Below, piece after piece: positions 1 to 9,816 of a stretch of DNA of 64,000 bases; position 1 is the first letter of the stretch, and each line of letters starts with the position of its first letter. The notes under the pieces are model-generated. The model made no database searches, had not been told where the DNA came from, and saw only the letters and a program-made list of their open reading frames with translations. The DNA is taken from the NCBI RefSeq assembly GCF_028765345.1, contig NZ_JARAJZ010000001.1:1-64000 (forward strand). The letters are read 5' to 3'. A program made the position numbers and the translations under genes. The stretch is from Sporolactobacillus sp. CQH2019. GTDB taxonomy: Bacteria > Bacillota > Bacilli > Bacillales > Sporolactobacillaceae.

Positions 1-610
1 CGGCGTTGGAAGTGGAGGTGCCGTTCATCACGAAGTAGGTCTTGTCCGCGTTGTAGACTTTCGCCGCGTGCCGCTCCGCCTGATAGGCCGGCCCCTCGTG
101 AATCAGCAGATCGCCGAGCTTTACATCTGAACTGCTGATGTCCGAGCGGAAAACGTTTTCTCCGTAAAAGTCATAGAAATAGCGTCCGGCCGGATGCTTT
201 CGGAAAAACTGGCCTCCGTGGTGCCCCGGAGTGTCAAATTGAAGATTCCCCTGATCGAAATACTTGCTTAAGTTTTTAAAAAAGGGCGGCAAAACATTCT
301 CTTCATATTCCTCCGCAGCCGCCTCGATCTGCCGGCTGTAAAGTTTCTCGTCATAATGATTGCAGTCCATCAGGTGGAAGATTTTTTCCAGCGTCGCTTT
401 GTCGAGGCTGGTATAATTGTTTTTCACGATCATAAAGATGGGGATCCCGAACTGAGTCTCGGAGACTTTATCGACGAACGCCGCCCGACCGTCGGTCAGC
501 ACGACGCCGGCGACGTCGGTGAAGTCCGTGTCTTCGATCCGGACCTTCTCCCGCGTGGTTGAAAAATAGCGTTCTGCTTCGGGATCGTAGGCAATTTTAA
601 GATGTTTCAT
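1..610 (-). CDS. Orn/Lys/Arg decarboxylase, N-terminal part (gene runs off the window)
   Basis: This is the first ~203 codons of a PLP-dependent basic amino-acid decarboxylase, read leftwards. Such enzymes make putrescine, cadaverine or agmatine and use up protons, and are often acid-induced. Visible: an N-terminal wing domain (MKHLKIAYDPEAERYF), then the family signature FDTPGHHGG near residue 130, the FRSDIS segment, and NGTSTSN at the window edge. The PLP lysine lies outside the window. The start at 610 is fixed by AGGGAGGT just upstream. The spacing of motifs resembles the large inducible ornithine decarboxylases of lactobacilli, but lysine or arginine as substrate cannot be excluded. Confidence 0.85.
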   Translation of the reverse strand, partial: MKHLKIAYDPEAERYFSTTREKVRIEDTDFTDVAGVVLTDGRAAFVDKVSETQFGIPIFMIVKNNYTSLDKATLEKIFHLMDCNHYDEKLYSRQIEAAAEEYEENVLPPFFKNLSKYFDQGNLQFDTPGHHGGQFFRKHPAGRYFYDFYGENVFRSDISSSDVKLGDLLIHEGPAYQAERHAAKVYNADKTYFVMNGTSTSNA

Positions 611-647
611 TTACCGATTTAAACCTCCCTATGAGAAATTGTTTTAT

Positions 648-661
648 TGTATACGCTTACA
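648..661 (-). promoter_or_regulatory. Candidate CcpA cre box before the decarboxylase gene
   Basis: On the minus strand the sequence reads TGTAAGCGTATACA, which fits the cre consensus TGNAARCGNWWWCA at every fixed position. It lies about 40 bp before the decarboxylase start and overlaps a -10-like TACAAT. This suggests carbon catabolite repression; CcpA itself is not in the window. Confidence 0.5.
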
Positions 662-1067
662 CAAAGATCCTATTGAAACTTTTTACGTGTAACTAATTGA
701 TTAGTTTTTGTTTGATATTCTTGTACTTTATATTCAAAAAAAATTTCATAATCCGTATACATAAATTAAAAACATCATCTAATTAGAAAACTTGTCTTTC
801 CATTTATAATGATAATTTTTGGTTATATATAAGTCTTGGCCGCTTTTTCCCTGCTACTTTTTTCGCCTCCCCGCTTTAATTAATTTATCATTTCTCATAA
901 ACCCACCCCCTCAATATCCAAGTATCTTGTATTTACAGTTCTAGTATATATCCAAAAAACTTGTATAACAACAAATTAAATATGATATATTTGAATGTTG
1001 TGTGAAATAATTAAAAAATAGTACAATATATTTGAACTAAATAAGCCAACTATAAGGAATGATCAAT
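662..1067. other. AT-rich divergent intergenic region
   Basis: Very AT-rich spacer between the leftward decarboxylase gene and the rightward XRE gene. It holds the two operator palindromes and a plausible XRE promoter (TTGTGT at 998-1003, 18 bp, TACAAT at 1022-1027). Reading leftwards from 898 there is a 13-codon ORF behind GGGGGTGG, too short to call as a gene. Confidence 0.5.
916..966. promoter_or_regulatory. Paired palindromic operators upstream of the XRE gene
   Basis: Two 17-bp boxes, ATCCAAGTATCTTGTAT (916-932) and ATCCAAAAAACTTGTAT (950-966), lie 34 bp apart. The first is a near-perfect dyad (ATCCAAG / CTTGTAT). The same two-box pattern recurs at 4406-4457. The position just before an XRE gene suggests autoregulation by that protein. 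Confidence 0.55.
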
Positions 1068-1487
1068 TTGCTTGGGGACAGAATTAAACAATTGCGAAAA
1101 GAACATGGATTAACACAGGCCCAATTAGCAGAAATATTAAACATTAAAAAAACGACCATATCCAACTATGAAACGGGATATAGTACACCCTCTAATGAAA
1201 TGTTAAAAAATTTAGCAAATGTGTTGGATGCTTCAACAGATTATCTGCTCGAGCGAACGAACAATCCCGATCTAACCGAAAAAGACGAGGACGATATTGC
1301 GAAAACCATGAATAAGCTTAAAAAAAATCTAATTAATGGCAAGGATAAAGGCGTACTGGCCTTTTATGGGAGGCCGTTAAGTGATGAAGCCATTGAATCT
1401 ATGCTGATACAACTTGAGGCAATTGAAAGGCAGACAAAAATAATAAACAAAAAGTATATTCCTAAGAAATATAAAAAAGGAGAGTGA
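1068..1487 (+). CDS. XRE-family transcriptional regulator
   Basis: Small helix-turn-helix repressor of about 139 residues. The HTH_3 domain is residues 1-60: LGDRIKQLRKEHGLTQ, then AEILNIKK and TISNYETGYSTP, ending in DASTDYLLERT. The rest is a charged helical tail (KDEDDIAKTMNKLKKN) that probably mediates oligomerisation. I chose the TTG at 1068 because AAGGA at 1054-1058 is 9 nt before it. The ATG at 1059 directly abuts that ribosome site, so it is unlikely to be used. Such proteins guard stress, competence or mobile-element genes. No ImmA-type protease gene follows, so its inducer is unknown. Confidence 0.85.
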   Translation: MLGDRIKQLRKEHGLTQAQLAEILNIKKTTISNYETGYSTPSNEMLKNLANVLDASTDYLLERTNNPDLTEKDEDDIAKTMNKLKKNLINGKDKGVLAFYGRPLSDEAIESMLIQLEAIERQTKIINKKYIPKKYKKGE

Positions 1488-2489
1488 CAAGGGGGGATTT
1501 CTGTACTAAAAAAGAAGCGTTGGATAAAATTCTTATCGGGGCCGCCTGATGTCATCCCCCAATCGGATTGTTAATCAGGCTCTTAAAGATTGGCGTCAAT
1601 TGTGCCGCGGCGTCATTGAAAGAATCCGGCAGCCGTGATAAAGGCCGTACGGCACATGTGCTGCCCGGACGATTCACTGATTTTCCCAGGAAAAAAGACC
1701 GCACTCCGGAACTCTGACCGGGACAGGATGTGATCCCCGAAACCATTACCAATCGATCCGGAGATGCCGGCAAAGAACCTGTCATCCACCGGCCGCTGTC
1801 CGGCACAATGCAGACTCTGAGCAAATGGTGCAGCAATATTGTTTAAATGGGGATCATTTGGAGACGTAATAAAGAAGTGTTCAAAAAATCAGGATGGAAA
1901 GATCAGAGGCCTCCCGGGTATCTGATTATTTCTGCAGAATGTCGGGACCACTCAGGAACTGGGCCGGAGCGAAATCCCAGACACAATGAGACATTCAAAA
2001 TATGAAAGAGTACGGTTGTCTCACGCATTTTTTGAACCCGGATAAACGGGACTGCCTCACAGGATGCGGCCAAGAAAATCCCGGGCCATTCATACGGAAC
2101 ATCAGACAGCTAGAAAAAGCCGGCATTGAAAAAGCCCTTACCTATTCAGGAAAGGGCTTTTTCAATGTCTCTATCTAGGCCCTTCTTAAAAGGGCCGACT
2201 TTAACGGCGGTACATGCAGACAACAAATATCCGGCAAATTAAAATTGAGGCATCATATATCAAATAATCAACCCTGTCCAAGCTGCAGGTGCATCAGAGC
2301 ATTTAAAACAATATTTTTCGAAAAGCACTCTGCAGACAGGCAGTTTTATCGTTTTGATCCTTTTCATCGCATGCCTCAAAATCTTTAGAGGGCAGTTTAT
2401 TGCCCAATGTATCTGGAGCTCTGACACATATATGAAAAACAGAACCGTATTTCAGATTTTATTTCACCATCCAGCTGATAGAGCATCGT
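1488..2489. other. Non-coding stretch with no recognised gene
   Basis: About 1 kb between the XRE gene and lysS. Short ORFs occur on both strands, but none has a convincing ribosome site or a recognisable protein pattern. The only clear structure is the hairpin at 2124-2167, followed by a smaller GGCCCTT / AAGGGCC hairpin. Confidence 0.4.
2124..2167. terminator. Long perfect hairpin, terminator-like in both directions
   Basis: Perfect 16-bp arms CATTGAAAAAGCCCTT (2124-2139) and AAGGGCTTTTTCAATG (2152-2167) enclose a 12-nt loop. The T run sits inside the arm on either strand, so it can act as a bidirectional terminator between the XRE side and lysS. Confidence 0.6.
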
Positions 2490-3998
<1,509 letters not shown>

Positions 3999-4172
3999 TT
4001 ATTTATTTTGGTATGCAGATTGCTGAACAAATGCAAGCAGTAACTTTTTAATTGCTGACAGGCGCTAAGCTCTTTCAGAATCTCTGTTTGTCAGAACAGT
4101 GTCTTAAGGCATTTATCCAATGATCAGCAGCCAAACGCATTAGATAAAGCGATCGGGCAATTTGACGAGTCA

Positions 4173-4397
4173 TTAACAGAAATTGCAATACACAAAAATG
4201 CAAAACTTTTTCAACTCAGATCGAACGATAAAATGAGATATCTTGTAACTGGCCGTGTTGTACATTTGATTTATTTGGACCGCAATCTCTGAAAATGTCA
4301 TCGTTAAAAAAACAGAACCAATTAAAAACAGTCCGTTCTGAATCCGCTTATCGCTTCCCTTCATTCTGATGGTTAATGAATTCTTTATAGATCTCAC
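4173..4397 (-). CDS. Doubtful small membrane peptide divergent from the orphan operators
   Basis: A 74-codon ORF that reads away from the orphan operator pair. It has one hydrophobic stretch (GLFLIGSVFLTMTF) that could span the membrane. AGAGGAG overlaps the GTG start at 4397, which is too close to be ideal; an internal ATG at 4364 is an alternative. I do not recognise it. It is listed only because of its placement next to a putative regulated promoter. Confidence 0.2.
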   Translation of the reverse strand: MRSIKNSLTIRMKGSDKRIQNGLFLIGSVFLTMTFSEIAVQINQMYNTASYKISHFIVRSELKKFCIFVYCNFC

Positions 4398-4405
4398 TCC
4401 TCTTT

Positions 4406-4457
4406 ATCCAAGATTCTTGTATCATTATCTTATAGTATATATCTGAAAATCTTGTAT
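4406..4457. promoter_or_regulatory. Second (orphan) copy of the XRE-type operator pair
   Basis: ATCCAAGATTCTTGTAT (4406-4422) and ATCTGAAAATCTTGTAT (4441-4457) repeat the motif and 35-bp spacing seen at 916-966. The flanks are also similar (TAGTATATATC, ACTATGATAT). No repressor gene follows, so it is either a target of the XRE protein in trans or the remnant of a duplicated locus. Confidence 0.5.
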
Positions 4458-5072
4458 TACAACATATTTAACTATGATATTTTGGGATTTCAGAATTGAG
4501 GATAAATGATCTTTTTTTCCGACTGCCGGATTCGGCTCCCGGCATCGCTTCGCCCGATCAGAGAAAACATTGTTGCGTTCACAGGAAACAGCCGAAGAGC
4601 TGCGTGCGAACCCTCAAAAGGTGAATCATCCCTATTCCGTGTGCCCGGACAGGACGTACAAAGCACAAAGATCAATCAACAAAACCCGCCGGAGATATCA
4701 AATCAGAAAAGTGATGTCTCTGTTAAGCGCCTCCTGCAGTTGGAATGATGGAGGCCCATCGATCATTGCCGGTACATACCATCAAAAGACCGGCCAATAG
4801 ATTTTTGTGCATGCCGTTTTGGGAGACACATAAGAGAAAGGATGAAGTCAGGATCATGATCATTGTTTTTTCGTTGTACCTGTTTGGCTTTCGGGGGAGA
4901 GGCCAATAATAATTCAGCTGTCATTCATGTTGGAATTTGTCAACAATTTGGTTGCGGGTTCATTTGGCATCGTTTTCAATTTCACTAAACAGGCAGAAAG
5001 CACCACCTGCCGGTCGTATAGCAGTATGCAAGAGACAACACGATTTGACTGCTTCTATCAGGAATCTATGCT

Positions 5073-6200
5073 TCAGTCAGCCCCGCCCGCCTTATCGACA
5101 ATCGGGCATACAGACTGTTCGTCCCGATCTGTCTCGGCAGCCATCGATTCAACCTTGTTGATCGCACTCAGGATAAAATCGACACTGATCTTCTTAAACA
5201 CAAAATAAAATCCGGTTTCTGTCCCGACACATTCTTTTGCCAGGGTTTCTTTCGCTTGATTGACATCGTTCATGCCGAACTGATTGAGCGAATAGCTGAG
5301 ACCGATCTGCTTATAGAAAGGCAGGAGTTTCCGTACTTCCGCTTCATTGCCCTCGGTCAGCAGGAGAACGAGCAGGCCATAAGCAACCTTGACTCCGTGC
5401 GGCAGGCGGTTTGTCTCCGGGATCTTGCTCATGGCATTATGAATCGCATGGGCTCCGGAAGCACGGCCAAAATCACGGGCGAAACTGCCGACTGTTCCGG
5501 ACAGACCGACGATGACATCGGAAACAACGCGGAAAGCCGGACTGATCCGGCGCGCTTCAAGGCTTGCCACCGCTTCCCCTGCATAACGAAGCAGCAGTTT
5601 TTTCGTATCCAGTGCCGCATCGAGTCCCAGTGAAACGAAAGGATCCGCCGTCTGTGTCTCATCCTTTCGAATCGATTCCGCTTCATACCATTTGGCCAGT
5701 GTATCACCGATGCCGGAGATATAATAATTTTTCGGCGAATCGATCAGTAAGGACAGATCGACCAGCACAGCATAAGCGGATTCCTCAAAATGATCCCGGC
5801 CAATGTGAACATGCTGTGCATCATAGATAATTGCGAGCGGCGTATAAGCCGAGCATGTCCCGAGTACGGTTGGGATGCAAATATACTGCGAGTGCAGCCG
5901 ATGATTCACCCCTTTAGCCGTATCCAAAGCACGGCCGCCGCCGATGCCGATGATTAAATCAGCCTGTCCGATTTCATTGGTCAGACGATCCATATCCTCA
6001 TGACTGGATGTGCCGTCGTAGCGATGAATCGGCCATCTGACTTCTTTCTTATAGATCTTTTGAAAAGCCGCAAATGAGTTTTTACCCGTAACAATATGTA
6101 TCGACGAAAAAGGCGCGGCCATTTCATCCAAGTAAGTGATCGCATCATTCGAGCAGATATACCGGCTTGGACCGCCTCTGACAATTTTTCCAAGATCCAT
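5073..6200 (-). CDS. YbdH/HcxA-like iron-containing alcohol dehydrogenase family protein
   Basis: NAD(P)H-dependent oxidoreductase of the glycerol dehydrogenase-like group, about 375 residues. Visible: nucleotide-binding IIGIGGGRALDTAKG near residue 85, CIPTVLGTCSAYTPL, and metal-ligand regions around SGIGDTLAKWYE and GASGAHAIHNAM plus LPHGVKVAYG. In E. coli, YbdH (HcxA) reduces 2-oxoacids. The ATG at 6200 is chosen because AGGAGG ends 7 nt before it; an in-frame ATG at 6224 lacks a site. It follows the sulfhydrylase gene by 26 nt in a SAM-riboswitch operon. I therefore infer reduction of a 2-oxoacid formed in methionine or homocysteine turnover (2-oxobutyrate or its methylthio analogue). Confidence 0.75.
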   Translation of the reverse strand: MDLGKIVRGGPSRYICSNDAITYLDEMAAPFSSIHIVTGKNSFAAFQKIYKKEVRWPIHRYDGTSSHEDMDRLTNEIGQADLIIGIGGGRALDTAKGVNHRLHSQYICIPTVLGTCSAYTPLAIIYDAQHVHIGRDHFEESAYAVLVDLSLLIDSPKNYYISGIGDTLAKWYEAESIRKDETQTADPFVSLGLDAALDTKKLLLRYAGEAVASLEARRISPAFRVVSDVIVGLSGTVGSFARDFGRASGAHAIHNAMSKIPETNRLPHGVKVAYGLLVLLLTEGNEAEVRKLLPFYKQIGLSYSLNQFGMNDVNQAKETLAKECVGTETGFYFVFKKISVDFILSAINKVESMAAETDRDEQSVCPIVDKAGGAD

Positions 6201-6226
6201 CGGCTTTCCTCCTAATTCATTCATTT

Positions 6227-7537
6227 TTAAGCAAATGCCGTGCGGATCGCCTGATCGAGATCGGCGATCAGATCATCTGCATCTTCCAGACCGATCGAGA
6301 GCCTGATCACCGTGTCGGACAGCCCGCCCCGTCTCCTGTAGGCAGAAGGGATCTCACGATGCGTTGTCCGGCATGGATTTACGATCAGTGAGCGTACATC
6401 GCCGACATTGGGCAGATAGCTGAAAATTTTTACCGAATCCAGAACTTTCTTTGTCTGCTCCTCCGTTCCGTCCATGTCAAATGCAAAGATGGCTCCCACA
6501 CCTCTGGGAAAATATTTTTTTACCAGTTCATGCTGCGGATGATCCGGCAGGCCGGAGTACTGAACGGTTCTGACATGTGGATTGGCTGTCAGAAACTCCG
6601 CAATCTTTTTGGCGCTGGCAACTTGTTTGTCCAGTCTCTCCGACAGAGTCTCAATGCCGAGAAGGACAAGATAAGCCTCAAACGGACCGAGCACGGCGCC
6701 GAACAGACGGAGATATTTGAGCCGGAGCCGGGCGGCAAAAGCTTTATTGCCGAAAGCTTCGACAAAGCTTCTCTGCATGTGTTCCTCCTCATTTCCGAGG
6801 ATAAATTCTTTTTCTTCAAACTGTTTGAACCTGCCATTGCCGAAATCAAAGTTGCCTGCGTCGACAATCAGGCCGGAAATCACTTCGCCATGCCCGCTGA
6901 TCCCCTTAGTCGATGAATAAACAACAAGATCCGCGCCATAGCGGATCGGATTAAAAAGGCAGGGCGTCGGGAAGGTATTATCGACGACCAGGGGAATTCC
7001 GTGCCTGTGCGCCAGCTGGGCCAGAGCCGCTATATCCGCCACAGTTGTTGCCGGATTGGTCACACTTTCCACAAAGATCGCTTTCGTATCTTCCTTGATC
7101 GCGGATTCAACCTGATTCCAGTCATTGATGTCATCAATAAAATCAAAATAAATACCATATTTGGGAAAAAGCGTGCGAAACTCATCAAAACTTGCACCGT
7201 AAATGTTTGCGGCCGCCGCGATCCGGCCGCCGCCTTCAGTCAGATTAAGAATGGTATAGGAAACGGCCGCCATTCCGGAACCTACGGCGACTGCATCCGC
7301 ACCGCCGTCAAGATCTGCAATCCGTTTTTCCAGAACGGCGACAGTTGGGTTGCTTACCCGGGAATAACTGAACCCTTTTTCCTTAAAATTAACAAGCCGT
7401 GCTGCCCGGTCCGAATCGCCAAAACCAAAAGCTGCCGTCTGGTAAATCGGAACCGATGAGGCATAGTTATGTTCTTTCGGATCATATCCCGCATGTATTT
7501 TCAAAGTGTCGAATCTTTCTGGTTTTTCCTCCGGCAT
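6227..7537 (-). CDS. metY: O-acetylhomoserine sulfhydrylase (MetY-type Cys/Met PLP enzyme)
   Basis: PLP enzyme of about 436 residues that makes homocysteine from O-acetylhomoserine and sulfide, or the methylthio variant. It begins FDTLKIHAGYDP and has SVPIYQTAAFGF, the substrate-binding YSRVSNPT, SGMAAVSYT, the active-site region VVDNTFPTP, and the PLP lysine in VYSSTKGISGHG. SLIVNPCRTTH and LSIGLEDADDL close the fold. The ATG at 7537 is 8 nt after AGGGGG; the ATG at 7567 has no such site. Length and motifs favour MetY over the shorter MetB/MetC enzymes. It belongs to the operon downstream of the SAM-I leader at 9714-9816, so it should be induced when SAM is low. Confidence 0.9.
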   Translation of the reverse strand: MPEEKPERFDTLKIHAGYDPKEHNYASSVPIYQTAAFGFGDSDRAARLVNFKEKGFSYSRVSNPTVAVLEKRIADLDGGADAVAVGSGMAAVSYTILNLTEGGGRIAAAANIYGASFDEFRTLFPKYGIYFDFIDDINDWNQVESAIKEDTKAIFVESVTNPATTVADIAALAQLAHRHGIPLVVDNTFPTPCLFNPIRYGADLVVYSSTKGISGHGEVISGLIVDAGNFDFGNGRFKQFEEKEFILGNEEEHMQRSFVEAFGNKAFAARLRLKYLRLFGAVLGPFEAYLVLLGIETLSERLDKQVASAKKIAEFLTANPHVRTVQYSGLPDHPQHELVKKYFPRGVGAIFAFDMDGTEEQTKKVLDSVKIFSYLPNVGDVRSLIVNPCRTTHREIPSAYRRRGGLSDTVIRLSIGLEDADDLIADLDQAIRTAFA

Positions 7538-7752
7538 CCAAAGTGCCCCCTCTGCTGATACGGCCATATAATGAACTGAAGTTTATCCGAACTGGCAATC
7601 GATTCATCCGGTGTTTGCGGGTCAATCAATTGAGACAACCGAATGAGCGATTGCCCCGCTGCTTTTCCCGAAAAACAACTGCAGGCGCGGTAAAGCCTTA
7701 TTGCTCATTGCTCTGCTTTTTGTTAATGATCCGTCTTCATGGTCCGTGCTTT

Positions 7753-8169
7753 CTACAGATCCTTATCCAGGTACACAATATCCGGCCGGAAATTCCAGCC
7801 TTTTTTTCTCCAGAAACTTTTTCCGTCTTCATTATCGAGCACAACAAACAGTCCGATCTTTGTGATCTTCTCTTTTCTAAAATTTTCACAGACACGATCA
7901 ATTAAAAGAGTGCCGATTCTTCTCCCCCGATAGACGGGATCGACTGCCGTATGGTAAATAAAGCCCTTGCGGCCGTCCGTCCCGCCGAGAATCGTGCCGA
8001 CGATCCGGCCGTTTTCCACGGCGACAAAACAAGTCTCCGGATTTTTCCGGATTATCCGGGCAATACCTTCGTAACTGTTATCCAGGGATCTTAAATTCAT
8101 TCCCGGTACCCTCGACCACAAATCATAGGCGCCCTCATAGTCCCCGGGAACCATCTCTCGAATGTCCAT
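7753..8169 (-). CDS. GNAT-family N-acetyltransferase
   Basis: Single-domain acetyltransferase of about 138 residues. It starts MDIREMVPGDYEGAYDLW and has the central strand TCFVAVENGRIVGTILGG, the acetyl-CoA loop in VYRGRRIGTLLID, and the late GLFVVLDNEDGKSFWRKKGW typical of RimI-like members. The ATG at 8169 follows GGAAAG. It lies between an N-acyl-amino-acid deacetylase gene and metY. In B. subtilis a GNAT and an M20 deacetylase together recycle blocked cysteine by an N-acetylated intermediate (SndA/SndB, yxe operon). The same division of labour is a good guess here, but the substrate is not shown by the sequence. Gaps of about 215-245 nt on both sides hold no gene I can support. Confidence 0.8.
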   Translation of the reverse strand: MDIREMVPGDYEGAYDLWSRVPGMNLRSLDNSYEGIARIIRKNPETCFVAVENGRIVGTILGGTDGRKGFIYHTAVDPVYRGRRIGTLLIDRVCENFRKEKITKIGLFVVLDNEDGKSFWRKKGWNFRPDIVYLDKDL

Positions 8170-8413
8170 ACTCTTTCCAGCTCCAAACTGATTCAAACTT
8201 ATTTTTTCCGTTTTGCCCTTGCCAGTGTCCGTGAGCGTAACAAACACGCCGGCGAATCATCCGTATTTTTGGTGCCAATGGCCCGGCAACGCCGGCCTTT
8301 CCCTGGAACTTCTCATTCAAAAAACGATAGGTTATCCGGCCTGCTGGCCCGCACCTTTCAGACCTGTCCGATCTGGCGGACGTCAGACGATGCAATGATA
8401 GGAGATCATTGAT

Positions 8414-9565
8414 TCATTTGCTGTTAGACAGTTCGTGTAATAATCTGAAACTATTTCTTTCAAAAAAACGAGCCCCGTAGATCAGGAGACCGTCGTCGGC
8501 AGTAAATCGCGGGTTGTGGACACTGACATGACCGCCGTTGCCGATATCCGCATAAACGCCCGGGACATGCTCCTGGAAACAGGCAAAGTCATCACTTCCT
8601 AAACCGGGAGTTAATTCATATGTATCCGTAAATTTGCTAGTTTCATCCCGGACAATGGCCGTTAGTCCGGGATCGTTAACGACGGACGGATCACCGGTAT
8701 ACCAGTCAATGTCCGCAGTCACTCCATAGGCTTTAGCGGTGGCATCGACTATTTGCGGAAATCGTTTTTTTATCGTCTCGCGCACTTCTTTATTCGCGGT
8801 CCGAACGGTCCCCTCAAAAAAAGCAGTTTCCGGTAAAATATTCCATGTATTTCCGGCGGTAACATGCGTAATACTCAAAACACCGCCGGACAAAGCATTG
8901 ATATTGCGGCTGATAATCGATTGAAGGGCACCGATTTCCGCGCCTAAAGCAACGATCGGATCACGGCCGTTTTGCGGTGCGGAAGCGTGGGCGCCAATAC
9001 CGGTCAGCGTCACTTTGAATTTATCAATGGCGCCGCTGGCAATACCCGGCTTCAATCCGACACGTCCTATCGGTTGATTGGGTGTATTGTGAAAACCGAT
9101 GATGGCATCAACACCGTCAAGCTGACCGTCATTAATCACCTGCAAAGCACCTTCATTAGCTTCCTCAGAGGGTTGGAAAAGCAGACGGACTTTTCCGGGC
9201 AGTTCTGCTTCCCGCTGCTTAATCAGATAAGCACCGCCCAGCAATGAAGCAATATGCGTATCATGGCCGCAGGCATGCATTTTGCCGGGAACTTTTGAAT
9301 GAAATGGAACGCCGGATTCTTCCTGGATCGGCAACGCATCAATATCGGCACGCAGGCCAAGCGTGGGGCCGTCCTTTAGACCTATTTCGGCGAAAACGCC
9401 GGTTTTCAAATGAGTCGATAAGATTTTAATATTCCAACGGGTCAAAATCTCCTTAATCTTCTCAGTCGTTTTAAATTCATTGTCAGCCAACTCCGGATAC
9501 TCATGGAAGTGATGACGGTACTTAATCAGTACCGATTCGAGCTGACTATCCGTTAATTTTGCCAT
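8414..9565 (-). CDS. M20-family amidohydrolase (N-acyl amino acid deacetylase)
   Basis: Di-metal aminoacylase/carboxypeptidase of 383 residues, close to B. subtilis YxeP (SndB) and YkuR in pattern. Seen in order: HHFHEYPELADNEF, LRADIDALPIQE, the metal site MHACGHDTHIASLLG, FQPSEEANEGA with the catalytic glutamate, IGFHNTPNQPIG, the dimerisation domain with GIGAHASAPQNGRDP, and GLGSDDFACFQE near the end. It removes an N-acyl group from an amino acid or cysteine conjugate in the cytoplasm. AAAGG precedes the ATG at 9565. It is the first gene behind the SAM-I riboswitch, which points to sulfur amino-acid recovery rather than DAP or IAA-amide metabolism. Confidence 0.85.
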   Translation of the reverse strand: MAKLTDSQLESVLIKYRHHFHEYPELADNEFKTTEKIKEILTRWNIKILSTHLKTGVFAEIGLKDGPTLGLRADIDALPIQEESGVPFHSKVPGKMHACGHDTHIASLLGGAYLIKQREAELPGKVRLLFQPSEEANEGALQVINDGQLDGVDAIIGFHNTPNQPIGRVGLKPGIASGAIDKFKVTLTGIGAHASAPQNGRDPIVALGAEIGALQSIISRNINALSGGVLSITHVTAGNTWNILPETAFFEGTVRTANKEVRETIKKRFPQIVDATAKAYGVTADIDWYTGDPSVVNDPGLTAIVRDETSKFTDTYELTPGLGSDDFACFQEHVPGVYADIGNGGHVSVHNPRFTADDGLLIYGARFFERNSFRLLHELSNSK

Positions 9566-9666
9566 GCAATCATACCTTTCATCGTATTTTCCCTTCTGCC
9601 ATTCAATTTGTTAATCAGACCTTTTTGATCGCACCGCTGCGGATTGAACAGAGATCACGTGCATAC

Positions 9667-9706
9667 AAAAAAGGCTGCTTTCCGCAGAATCAGAAAAGCA
9701 GCCCTT
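9667..9706 (-). terminator. Riboswitch-linked intrinsic terminator
   Basis: On the minus strand, AAGGGCTGCTTTTC pairs with GGAAAGCAGCC and is followed by a T run. It lies directly after the SAM-I aptamer and before the deacetylase gene, so it is the expression platform. Confidence 0.9.
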
Positions 9707-9713
9707 GGCCGTG

Positions 9714-9816
9714 TTCTCTTATCTGCCAGAATTGAATCTGCTGGAATTGACACCATGCACAACGTGCTGGTTGTCGGGTTTCATTGGGCCAGTCCCTCCG
9801 CCACTCTTGATAAGAA
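9714..9816 (-). promoter_or_regulatory. SAM-I (S-box) riboswitch
   Basis: The minus strand shows the S-box core: TTCTTATCAAGAGTGGCGGA, GGGACTGGCCCAATGAAACC, CCGACAACCAGC, a variable arm, and the closing CTGGCAGATAAGAGAA that pairs with the first strand (P1). All conserved blocks and the kink-turn region are present. With the terminator at 9667-9706 it should stop transcription when SAM is plentiful. It controls the leftward deacetylase, GNAT, metY and hcxA-like genes. Confidence 0.97.

Noticed and set aside
1552-1836. 94-codon leftward ORF between the XRE gene and lysS
   Set aside because: No recognisable domain, no ribosome site, composition like random sequence.
4506-4800. Overlapping rightward ORFs after the orphan operators
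   Set aside because: No ribosome site; the two frames share the same DNA and show no family pattern.
7538-7752. A second riboswitch before metY
   Set aside because: A loose AATGAGC/GCTCATT hairpin exists, but no SAM, cobalamin or T-box core is seen.
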